Assembly (NCBI GenBank): GCA_964509765.1
Contig: CAZDYI010000076.1
Coordinates: 1-21,582 of the forward strand
Direction of reading: 5' to 3'
Source of the DNA: CAZDYI01 sp964509765
GTDB taxonomy: Bacteria; Pseudomonadota; Gammaproteobacteria; Tethybacterales; Tethybacteraceae
DNA length: 21,582 bases
Shown: positions 7,450-14,410 of the stretch, piece after piece
Layout of the letters: each line of letters starts with the position of its first letter
How positions within the stretch are numbered: position 1 is the stretch's first letter
Notes under the pieces: generated by a model
Seen by the model: only the letters and a program-made list of their open reading frames with translations
What the model was told of the DNA's origin: nothing
Database searches by the model: none
Position numbers and translations under genes: made by a program

Positions 7450-8840
7450 TCTCCGAGCTCCGGCAGGCGCTGGCCGAAGCGACCGATGGTCTCGGCCAGG
7501 TACTCGTCCTCGCTGTCGATCTGCCAGGCGCGGGTCCACACCGCGACCGCGGTCTCGCGCTCGCCGAGCTCCCAGAGTATCTCGCCGTAGTGCGCGAGAA
7601 CCTCGACGTGCGGCTCGCCGCCCATCAGCCGCAGCGACTCCTCGATGCGCTCCTTCGCGGCGTCGAGGTCGCCGAGGCGGAACAGCACCCAGCCGTGCGA
7701 GTCGATGATCGGCGCCGAGTCCGGCTCGATGCTCAGCGCGTGCTCGATCAGCGACAGCGCCTCCTCGAGGTTGATGTTGTGGTCGGCGAACAGGTAGCCG
7801 AGCGCGTTGTAGCCGTCGGACTCGTCCGGGCGCGCGTCGATGTAGCCGCGCAGCGCGTCCTCCGCCTCGCCGATCATGCCGCTGCGCTCGGCGTAGAGCG
7901 ACTTCGTGTAGAGGACGTCCGGGTCGCCGGCCGCGCGCTCGAGTCCGTCGAGGAAGTCGAAGGCCGAGCGCGGCCCCCGGGAGTCGTCGAGCTCGCCCGC
8001 GCGCATCCGGGCGAGGTCGGGCACCTCCTCGACCGGCGCCGCCGCGATCGCCCCGTCGAGCAGCGAGAGGACCCGCTCGGAGTCGTCGAGGGTGCGCAGC
8101 GCCAGGACCTGCATGCCGACGGCCTCCGGCCACAGGTCCGAGCCGACCGGCATCAGCTCGAGGGCCTCCACCGCGGTCTCCGGGTCGCCGTGGCGCAGGA
8201 AGAACAGGCCGGCGTCGAGCCGCGCGGTGTCCGGGACCGCGGCGCGGTCGACGGCGAAGTCCTCGGCGCGCGGCAGCAGCGGGTGCCACCTCTCGGTGTC
8301 GCGCAGCCAGCTCGCGTAGACCATGACCGCGGTCACGTAGTCCGCTTCGGCCGCGTCCGCGAGCCGGCGCGCGAGCTCGACGCTGCCGAAGTCGTCCTCG
8401 GTCACCTCGGCGAGGTAGGTCCGCAGCAGCAGAAGCCGCACCGACGCCGGCCTTTCCGCAAGACCCTCCTCGACGGCCTTGACCGCGCCGAGCGCGTCGC
8501 CGCGCCGCAGAAGCAGCACCCCGACGTAGGCGTGGAAGTCCTCGCCGCGCAGCGCTGCCGGGTGGGACTCCCACATCGCCAGGACCTTGTCGCCGCCGAG
8601 GTCGTGGATGGTCAGGAAGACCTCCTCGGCGCCGCCCTCGGCCGCTATCCTCGCGAGGGTCTCGCCGGCCGCCGCCAGGCCGGCGGTCGCCGCGCGGCTC
8701 CGCGCCTCCCTCCTGAGCTCCTCGACCGCGCCCGCCGGGCCCGCCTCCACCGCGGCCTGCTGCGGGGCGCACCCCGTCGCCGCAAGGGCCGCGGCGGCCA
8801 GGGCGGCGGCGCACGCGAGCCTTGCGGCCAGGCGGGTCAC
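7446..8840 (-). CDS. TPR-repeat lipoprotein, downstream paralogue
   Basis: The 464-residue protein begins with a signal peptide ending in LAATGC, so it is probably lipidated on Cys24, followed by helical repeats. TPR-like units are clearest in the second half, for example DGYNALGYLFADHNINLEEA, IIDSHGWVLFRLGDLDAAKE and HYGEILWELGERETA. It belongs to the same family as the TPR protein encoded beside lolB in Pseudomonas, which is predicted to act at the envelope; no precise function is known. The central motif AEEVFLTIHDL and the whole C-terminal 130 residues match the upstream neighbour closely, showing a tandem duplication. GTG 8840 overlaps the upstream TGA, and its own TGA overlaps lolB, both as GTGA. 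Confidence 0.85.
   Translation of the reverse strand: MTRLAARLACAAALAAAALAATGCAPQQAAVEAGPAGAVEELRREARSRAATAGLAAAGETLARIAAEGGAEEVFLTIHDLGGDKVLAMWESHPAALRGEDFHAYVGVLLLRRGDALGAVKAVEEGLAERPASVRLLLLRTYLAEVTEDDFGSVELARRLADAAEADYVTAVMVYASWLRDTERWHPLLPRAEDFAVDRAAVPDTARLDAGLFFLRHGDPETAVEALELMPVGSDLWPEAVGMQVLALRTLDDSERVLSLLDGAIAAAPVEEVPDLARMRAGELDDSRGPRSAFDFLDGLERAAGDPDVLYTKSLYAERSGMIGEAEDALRGYIDARPDESDGYNALGYLFADHNINLEEALSLIEHALSIEPDSAPIIDSHGWVLFRLGDLDAAKERIEESLRLMGGEPHVEVLAHYGEILWELGERETAVAVWTRAWQIDSEDEYLAETIGRFGQRLPELGE
8599..8630. repeat. 32-bp direct repeat, copy 1 (paralogous TPR genes)
   Basis: These 32 bases recur without mismatch at 9987-10018, at an offset of 1388 bp. They code for the shared AEEVFLTIHDL segment of the two TPR proteins. 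Further identical blocks of 27-28 bases occur at about 7687/9073 and 7793/9184 at a similar offset. Confidence 0.85.
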
Positions 8841-10405
8841 TGCCCCTCCCCGCCCACGCGCTGGCCGTAGCGCTCGAGGGTGTCGAGAAGCGCCCGGTCC
8901 TCGCTGTCGATCTGCCAGGCGCTCGTCCACACCCGCACCGCCTGCTCGCGCTCGCCGAGCTCCCACAGCACCTCGCCGTAGTGCGCCATCACCTCGACGT
9001 GGGGGCGGTCGCCCATCAGGCGTAGCGACTCCTCGAGTCGCTCCCGCGCGCGGCCGAGCGCGCCGAGGCGGTAGAGCACCCAGCCGTGCGAGTCGATGAT
9101 CGCCGCCGAGTCCGGCTCGATCTCGAGCGCGCGCTCGATCAGCGTCAGCGCCTCGTCGAGGTTGACGTTGTGGTCGGCGAAGATGTAGCCGAGCGCGTTG
9201 TAGCCGTCGGAGCGGTCCGGGTGCGCCAGGATGAACGCGCGCAGGGCCTCCTCGGCCGCGTCGATCCTGCCGATGCGCTCGGCGTAGAACGACTTGCCGT
9301 AGAGGACGTCCGGGTCGTCGGCGCCCCGCCCGAGTCCGTCGAGGAAGGCGAAGGCCGCCTCCGGCCCGTCGGTGTCGCCGACCTCCTCGGCGTACATCAG
9401 CGCCAGCGAGGCGATGTTCTCGACCGAGGTCTCCTCGAGGCCGGCCGAGAGCAGGCCGAGCACCCTCTCGCTGTCGTCGAGGGTGCGCATCGCCTCGACC
9501 CGCAGGCGCACCGAGCTCACCCACTGCGGCGAGGCCGGCGGGACCTCGGCGAGGGTCGCGATCGCCGACTCCGGCTCGCCGTGGCGCAGGTAGAAGCGGC
9601 CGGCGGAGATCCGGCCCTCGTCGCCTGCGGCGCCGTCGCCCTCGAAGTCGTCTGCGTCCGGCATCACCGGGTGTCCGACGCGCAGGTTGCGCCGCCAGCT
9701 GTCGTAGACCGCCAGCGCGCGTGGGACGTCGCCGTCGATCGCGTCCGCCAGGGCGCGCGCCGCGGCGACGCTGCCGATGTCGTCGCGGGTGCGCTGCTCC
9801 ACAAGCAGCCGCAGCAGGGCGAGCCGCGGCGAGCCCGGCTCGAGCGCCTCGCCCTCGGCGAGCACGGCCTCGGCCCCGGCGAGGTCGCCCTTGATCGCGT
9901 GCAGCAGGGAGAGGTAGGCGTGGAAGTCAGCGTCGCGCAGGTGGAGCGGGTGCGAGGTGCGCATCGCGGCGACGACGTCGCCCTCCAGGTCGTGGATGGT
10001 CAGGAAGACCTCCTCGGCCCCGCCGTCGGCGGCGATCCGCGACAGCAGGCCGTGGCTGGCCTCGAGGCCGAGGCTGCGCGAGCGGATCCGCGTGAGTATC
10101 CTCAGCGCGTCGTTGCCGCCGCCGGCGTCGAGCCAGGCCTCGCCGGCGCGCCAGGCCATCGGGACGTCGTTCGCCGACAGCGCCGCCTGTGTCGCGTCGC
10201 GCAGGATCGCGGGGTCCTGCAGGCCCGAGCCGACCTCGTAGAGTATCCGCGCCGCGATCGCGTAGTCGCCGATCCCGTACAGCAGGTAGCCGCGCATCGC
10301 GGCGTTGAACTGGCCCTCGGAGTAGTCGCGCTCGGCGGCCGCGATGTGCAGGGGGGCCGCCGCAAGGGCCGCGGCGGCGAGAAGGCCGAGGACCGCCGCC
10401 CTCAC
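8837..10405 (-). CDS. TPR-repeat exported protein, upstream paralogue
   Basis: The 522-residue product begins with a hydrophobic signal sequence (residues 3-24) ending in IAAA, with no lipobox cysteine, so cleavage by signal peptidase I is more likely than lipidation. An N-terminal region of about 100 residues (YSEGQFNAAMRGYLLYGIGDYA onward in outline) has no counterpart in the shorter paralogue. After it come AEEVFLTIHDLEGD at about 130-143 and then TPR-like repeats to the C-terminus. GTG 10405 overlaps the HAD phosphatase TGA as GTGA and gives the only good signal peptide. The pair may form an envelope scaffold; that role is inferred from TPR content and the lolB context alone. Confidence 0.82.
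   Translation of the reverse strand: MRAAVLGLLAAAALAAAPLHIAAAERDYSEGQFNAAMRGYLLYGIGDYAIAARILYEVGSGLQDPAILRDATQAALSANDVPMAWRAGEAWLDAGGGNDALRILTRIRSRSLGLEASHGLLSRIAADGGAEEVFLTIHDLEGDVVAAMRTSHPLHLRDADFHAYLSLLHAIKGDLAGAEAVLAEGEALEPGSPRLALLRLLVEQRTRDDIGSVAAARALADAIDGDVPRALAVYDSWRRNLRVGHPVMPDADDFEGDGAAGDEGRISAGRFYLRHGEPESAIATLAEVPPASPQWVSSVRLRVEAMRTLDDSERVLGLLSAGLEETSVENIASLALMYAEEVGDTDGPEAAFAFLDGLGRGADDPDVLYGKSFYAERIGRIDAAEEALRAFILAHPDRSDGYNALGYIFADHNVNLDEALTLIERALEIEPDSAAIIDSHGWVLYRLGALGRARERLEESLRLMGDRPHVEVMAHYGEVLWELGEREQAVRVWTSAWQIDSEDRALLDTLERYGQRVGGEGQ
9987..10018. repeat. 32-bp direct repeat, copy 2 (paralogous TPR genes)
   Basis: This is an exact copy of 8599-8630 in the same orientation, within the upstream TPR gene. 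The retained nucleotide identity against a background of diverged flanks indicates strong protein constraint or gene conversion. Confidence 0.85.
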
Positions 10406-11283
10406 CGCGCGGCCTCCCGCCCGAGGATTCCGGCGATCTTCAGGAAGTGCTTCTCGAGCCCGCTGCCCCTCTCGAACGGCTTGTGCAGGCACAGGCCGTC
10501 GATCCGGCCGTCGCGCATCAGGGTCTCGGCCTGGGAGAGCGCCTGGTCCGACGAGTCGGCGAGCACCGCGAGCGAGTGGCCGCGCTGCTCCTTGACGAGC
10601 CGGAAGCAGGGGATGTCGGTGTAGCCGTCGCCGATGAACACCATGTTCCGGAACGGCACCGGCCGGTCCTCCTCGCGCCTGTACTCGTTGAGCTTGTTGT
10701 CGTCGCCGAGGCTTCGCACTCCCTTGTTGATCCGGAAGAGGTGCTGGGTCTTGGTCGTGTAGTTGATCGCGTGCGCCGGGCCGATCGCCCGCCCGGACGC
10801 GCCCCTGCCCTCGAACAGGAACCTGGAGCCGAAGACCGGCTTCTCAAGGTGGCGGGCGATCTTGCAGGCCTCGACCATCTCGGCGGAGCCTGAGGTAATG
10901 ACGAAGTGCCTGACGTCGAGGCCGCGCTCCTTGCCGGCCCTCCTGGTCCTCGTGAACCAGTTGTCGTAGCCGACCAGCCCGCCGCGGAACCCGATCCTGC
11001 CGCCGTACCTGCGAAGCAGGCCCCTCGTAAGCGGCCGGCCGGCGCCCTCGGCGCTCTTGCGCAGCAGGTGCATGTACATGCAGGTCCGGTCGGCCTCGTT
11101 CTCGTCGGCGAGGCGGTTGCTCCTCCTCCAGAAGGCGTCGGGGTCCTCGCCCAGGACGTCGCCGATCAGCCCCTGGTCGAACATGTTGCCGTCGATGAGG
11201 GTCTTGTCGAAGTCGTAGACCATCGCCAGGACCCGCCTCGCCGCCCGCTTGGCCGCCCGCCCGCGCGGGAGCTTCCCTGTCAT
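10402..11283 (-). CDS. HAD-superfamily phosphatase
   Basis: This 293-residue cytoplasmic hydrolase shows all the main HAD motifs: DFDKTL at 24-29 with two aspartates for phosphoryl transfer, VITSGS around 128-133, and FIGDGYTDIP at 217-226 with the two Mg-binding aspartates. A large cap domain fills residues 30-125. It resembles the phosphoserine-phosphatase-like (HAD-IB type) branch, but the substrate cannot be read from the sequence. ATG 11283 is preferred; a TTG at 11298 is in frame but abuts the TAGAAT box. It is the first gene of the long minus-strand operon, and its TGA overlaps the next GTG. Divergent from the lytic transglycosylase, with 72 bp between starts. Confidence 0.85.
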   Translation of the reverse strand: MTGKLPRGRAAKRAARRVLAMVYDFDKTLIDGNMFDQGLIGDVLGEDPDAFWRRSNRLADENEADRTCMYMHLLRKSAEGAGRPLTRGLLRRYGGRIGFRGGLVGYDNWFTRTRRAGKERGLDVRHFVITSGSAEMVEACKIARHLEKPVFGSRFLFEGRGASGRAIGPAHAINYTTKTQHLFRINKGVRSLGDDNKLNEYRREEDRPVPFRNMVFIGDGYTDIPCFRLVKEQRGHSLAVLADSSDQALSQAETLMRDGRIDGLCLHKPFERGSGLEKHFLKIAGILGREAAR

Positions 11284-11298
11284 TTCCGCAAGGGGCAA

Positions 11299-11304
11299 AT
11301 TCTA
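11299..11304 (-). promoter_or_regulatory. -10-like TAGAAT ahead of the HAD/lolB/ispE operon
   Basis: TAGAAT on the minus strand ends 15 bases before the ATG at 11283. It sits back to back with a second TAGAAT serving the divergent gene. I see no convincing -35 at 16-18 bases, so this is a -10-like site only. Confidence 0.4.
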
Positions 11305-11339
11305 GTAGGCGGGCGCGATTCCGGCGGGGCGCGCACGGC

Positions 11340-11345
11340 TAGAAT
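11340..11345 (+). promoter_or_regulatory. -10-like TAGAAT ahead of the lytic transglycosylase gene
   Basis: TAGAAT ends ten bases before the GTG at 11356, in the context GCTAGAATC that is repeated upstream of dsbA. The message would have a leader of about 3-5 bases. No clear -35 is seen. Confidence 0.4.
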
Positions 11346-11355
11346 CCCAAGCCCC

Positions 11356-11952
11356 GTGCTTGCCAGGACCGCCGCCTTAGCGCTCGCCGCGCTTTCCGCC
11401 TCGGCGGCGATGTCCGCCGACGAGGGCTACCTGCGGCTGAGCACCAGCGTCGCGCTCGACCCGGACCGCGCCGACATGGCCACCGAGGTCAACCGCCAGC
11501 GCGAGATGCCGAACCTCGAGGCGTGGATCGACGAGATGGGCCGCCGCATGCTCAGGCTCGTGCCGAGCGACTCGGTCATGCGCAACGAGCAGTTCCGCGA
11601 CGAGTTCCTCGCGACGGTCTTCTACGAGTCCAAGCGCGCCGGCCTCGACCCGCAGTGGGTCCTCGCCCTGATCCAGGTCGAGAGCGCCTTCCGCAAGTAC
11701 GCCATCTCCACGGTCGGCGCGCGCGGCTACATGCAGGTCATGCCGTTCTGGGTCGAGCTCATCGGCGAGGAGGAGCACAACCTGTTCCACCTGCGCACCA
11801 ACCTCCGCTACGGCACGGTGATCCTCCGCCACTACCTCGACATCGAGGGCGGCGACCTCTACCGGGCGCTGGGGCGCTACAACGGCTCGCTCGGCCGGCG
11901 CGAGTACCCGATGGCGGTGCTGCGCGCCTACGAGAGCAACTGGACGGTATAG
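11356..11952 (+). CDS. Lytic transglycosylase, SLT (family 1) domain
   Basis: This 198-residue exported enzyme would cleave the MurNAc-GlcNAc bond of peptidoglycan to yield 1,6-anhydro ends. A signal peptide covers residues 1-20 (LARTAALALAALSASAAMSA). The SLT motif runs IQVESAFRKYAIS with catalytic E109, then GARGYMQVMP (121-130), then NLRYGT, and RALGRYNGSLG near the C-terminus, all as in Slt70/MltC-type enzymes. The protein is short and single-domain. The GTG start at 11356 is the only one giving a proper signal peptide. The TAG stop overlaps the beginning of the thiDE frame. Confidence 0.88.
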   Translation: MLARTAALALAALSASAAMSADEGYLRLSTSVALDPDRADMATEVNRQREMPNLEAWIDEMGRRMLRLVPSDSVMRNEQFRDEFLATVFYESKRAGLDPQWVLALIQVESAFRKYAISTVGARGYMQVMPFWVELIGEEEHNLFHLRTNLRYGTVILRHYLDIEGGDLYRALGRYNGSLGRREYPMAVLRAYESNWTV

Positions 11953-13364
11953 GGAAGGGCCCCCGCTGCGCCTGCGCCGCCGGGGTCGACCCGACGGGCG
12001 GCGCCGGGATCGCGGCCGACCGCGCCGCCGCTCGCGCGCTCGGGGCAGCGCCCGCCACGGTCAAGACGGCCTGGGCGGCGCAGGACGGGGCCGGGCTCAA
12101 GGAGGCAAGGCCGGCGTCGGGCCCGGCGTTGCGCGACGCCCTGCTTGCGGCGACCGCGGGAGGAACGGTCCCGGTCAAGGTCGGGATGCTCGCCGGCGCC
12201 GGGCAGGTCGCGCTCGTCGCCGGCGTGCTCAGGGGGCGGGAGGGCTTCGCCTGCGCCGACCCGGTAACGGGCCCGAGCGCCGGCGGGCGCTGGGCGGACC
12301 GGAAGTGGGTCGAGGCCTTCCGCGCCGAGATGCCCGGCTCAGCCGACCTCATCACGCCGAACCTGGCAGAGGCCCGGGAGCTTGCGGGGCTGGATGGCGG
12401 GACGGCAGAGGAGTGCGCGGACGCGCTCGCCGGCATGGGCTTTTCCGGCGTCGCGGTGACTGGCGGCGAGGGCGAGGGCGGCACATGCGCGGACCTGGCG
12501 CGCATCGACGGACGGACTGCGTGGCTGCTTGGCACACGCATCGAGGGCGCCGCGCGCGGGACCGGGTGCACGCACTCGACGACGGCCTGCGCCGCGGTCG
12601 CGCTAGGGGAGGACCAGACGGACGCGGTCGTCATCGGCAGGATGCAGGCCGCGGCGAAGGTCGCCGGCAGGATGGACGGCTGGCCGTCGATGGAGTTCCT
12701 CCCGGCCCTGGCGGACTCGCCCGACGCCTTCCCTCCCCCTGCGCCGGCCAGCGCAGCTCATCCTCGGGGCGTATGCCCGCTTGTCGACGACCCCGCGCGG
12801 ATCGACGGCCTTGCCGGGACCGGGGTCACGTCCGTGCAGCTGCGGGTCAAGGGCCTTGCCGACGCGGAGGCCGCGGAGGCCGTCCGCGACGCAGCAACCC
12901 GCGCGGCCAGGGCGGGGCTGGCGCTGTTCGTCAACGACCACTGGCGGGCCTGCTGCGAGGCCGGCGGGGACGCGGTCGCCGGCGTGCACCTCGGGCAGGA
13001 GGACCTCAAGGGGGCCGACCTCGCGGCGGTCAGGGCCAGGGGGCTGTCGGTCGGAATCACGGCCAACGGCTGGGCGGAGGCGGCCGCGGCGCTTGCCGCA
13101 GGGCCGTCGTACGTGTCCTTCGGCCCGGTCCATCCCACGAAGAGCAAGGAGACCGCGAAGCGCCCCGTGGGGACCGCCCGCCTTCGCCTGCTGTGCCGAG
13201 GCCTTGCGGTCCCGGCGCTGGCGATCGGCGGCATCAACCCGGAAAACGTCGCTGAAGTCGCGGCGAGCGGGGTCCGCGGCGTCGCCGCGATCGGGGCGTG
13301 CTCGACCCCGGACTCCACCAGGAGGCTGGCCGCCGCCTGGGAGGCGGCCGCGGCTCAGAGGTAG
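11940..13364 (+). CDS. thiDE: Bifunctional HMP-phosphate kinase / thiamine-phosphate synthase (ThiD-ThiE fusion)
   Basis: The fusion supplies two steps of thiamine synthesis: HMP(-P) phosphorylation and coupling of HMP-PP to the thiazole phosphate. The ThiD half covers about residues 1-265 and shows AGVDPTGGAGIAAD, ITPNLAEARELAG, VTGG and the GTGCT loop. The ThiE half covers about 272 onward with CPLVDD, VQLRVKG, FVNDHW, GVHLGQED, YVSFGPVHPTKSKE and IGGINPENV; where most ThiE proteins have G-x-S-x-H this one has GITANG. No ATG, GTG or TTG lies in frame near the N-terminus. The only NTG is the CTG at 11940, and an ATA at 11949 would overlap the upstream TAG as ATAG. The next in-frame start codon, TTG 12129, would remove the ATP/substrate loop. 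The 3' end overlaps glcE tail to tail by ten bases. Confidence 0.88.
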   Translation: MDGIGKGPRCACAAGVDPTGGAGIAADRAAARALGAAPATVKTAWAAQDGAGLKEARPASGPALRDALLAATAGGTVPVKVGMLAGAGQVALVAGVLRGREGFACADPVTGPSAGGRWADRKWVEAFRAEMPGSADLITPNLAEARELAGLDGGTAEECADALAGMGFSGVAVTGGEGEGGTCADLARIDGRTAWLLGTRIEGAARGTGCTHSTTACAAVALGEDQTDAVVIGRMQAAAKVAGRMDGWPSMEFLPALADSPDAFPPPAPASAAHPRGVCPLVDDPARIDGLAGTGVTSVQLRVKGLADAEAAEAVRDAATRAARAGLALFVNDHWRACCEAGGDAVAGVHLGQEDLKGADLAAVRARGLSVGITANGWAEAAAALAAGPSYVSFGPVHPTKSKETAKRPVGTARLRLLCRGLAVPALAIGGINPENVAEVAASGVRGVAAIGACSTPDSTRRLAAAWEAAAAQR

Positions 13365-14407
13365 CCGAAGCGGCCCGGGTTGAGCAGCCCCTTGGGGTCG
13401 AAAGTCCTCTTGAGCCTGCGGCTGATCCCGAGCTGGATCTCCCCCGGCGCGGGAAAGACCGGGATCCTGTCCTCCTCCGGCCGGCGGTAGAGGACCGCGC
13501 TGCCGCCCGCCTCGGCGACGACCTCGCGCAGCGCGACGGGGGCGTCGTCGAAGAACCAGCGCCGGGCTCCGAGCCACTCGATCAGCCCGTGGTCGTCGAA
13601 CGGCAGCTCGGCAAGCGGCGGCAGGCGGCACATCCAGACCCGCCTCGCGGCGGCGAAGCGCTCGGTCCTGTGGTCGCGGAGCTCCTCCCAGAGCTTCCCG
13701 CCGCCGTCGGACTCGTCGCCGCCGAGCTCGCGCGCCGCCCGCGAGACCGCGGCCTCGCCGCCCTCGAGCAAGACCCTTAAAACGCCGTATTCCCAACTAG
13801 TTGCGGCAACAGGCATCCCCCTGGCGACGGCCTCGTTGGCCTTGCGCGCGGCGTCGGCCGCGGCGCACTCGACGGAGACGGTGGCGCTCCTTTCCGGCAG
13901 GCCGCGGACGCGCAGGCTCAGCTCGGTGACTATCCCGAGCGTTCCGAGCGCCCCGACGGTCAGCCTGGACACGTCGTAGCCAGCGACGTTCTTGATCAGG
14001 TTGCCGCCGAAGCGCAAAAGATTCCCCGAGCCGTCGATCAGCTGGCAGCCGAGCACGTGGTCGCGCAGGTCGCCGTGCGCGACCCTGCGCGGGCCGGCGA
14101 TCCCGCAGGAGTACGCCCCGCCGATCGTCCCCTCATCGGTCGCGTGCGGGTCGCCGCACAGCTCCTGGCCCTCGGCGGCGAGCGCCTCGGCGACCTCGCG
14201 CTGAGGGGTGCCGGCGGCGACGCGGACGTAGAGCTCGCTCGGCTCGTAGTCGAGTATGCCGCTCATCATCGTCGCGTCGGCGCTGATCGCGCTTCCGACC
14301 GGCTCGCCGTACGACAGCCTGCTGCCGGCCCCCGTCACCTGCAGCGGCTTTCTCGCGCCCCTGACGACCGTCGTCAGGTACTCGATCGCCTCGGCCAGCC
14401 CGGCCAC
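13355..14407 (-). CDS. glcE: Glycolate oxidase subunit GlcE (FAD-binding)
   Basis: GlcE is the second FAD-binding subunit of membrane-associated glycolate oxidase (GlcDEF), which converts glycolate to glyoxylate. The 350-residue length is normal. An FAD-binding PCMH-type fold is seen: GAGSRLSYG near residue 26, the AAGTPQREVAEAL segment, GGAYSCGIAGPRRVAHGDLRD around 95-115, and NLIKNVAGYDVSRLTVGALGTLGI at about 135-158. The family's C-terminal DPKGLLNPGRF closes the protein. GTG 14407 follows the glcD stop by three bases. An AT-richer patch (about 13775-13805) with a perfect CAACTAGTTG palindrome lies inside it. The Fe-S subunit gene glcF is not in the window. Confidence 0.92.
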   Translation of the reverse strand: MAGLAEAIEYLTTVVRGARKPLQVTGAGSRLSYGEPVGSAISADATMMSGILDYEPSELYVRVAAGTPQREVAEALAAEGQELCGDPHATDEGTIGGAYSCGIAGPRRVAHGDLRDHVLGCQLIDGSGNLLRFGGNLIKNVAGYDVSRLTVGALGTLGIVTELSLRVRGLPERSATVSVECAAADAARKANEAVARGMPVAATSWEYGVLRVLLEGGEAAVSRAARELGGDESDGGGKLWEELRDHRTERFAAARRVWMCRLPPLAELPFDDHGLIEWLGARRWFFDDAPVALREVVAEAGGSAVLYRRPEEDRIPVFPAPGEIQLGISRRLKRTFDPKGLLNPGRFGYL

Positions 14408-14410
14408 CGG

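Noticed and set aside
11356..13364. Programmed frameshift fusing the transglycosylase to ThiDE
   Set aside because: No slippery heptamer or downstream stem is evident at the junction, and a fusion of an exported enzyme to a cytoplasmic vitamin enzyme makes little sense.
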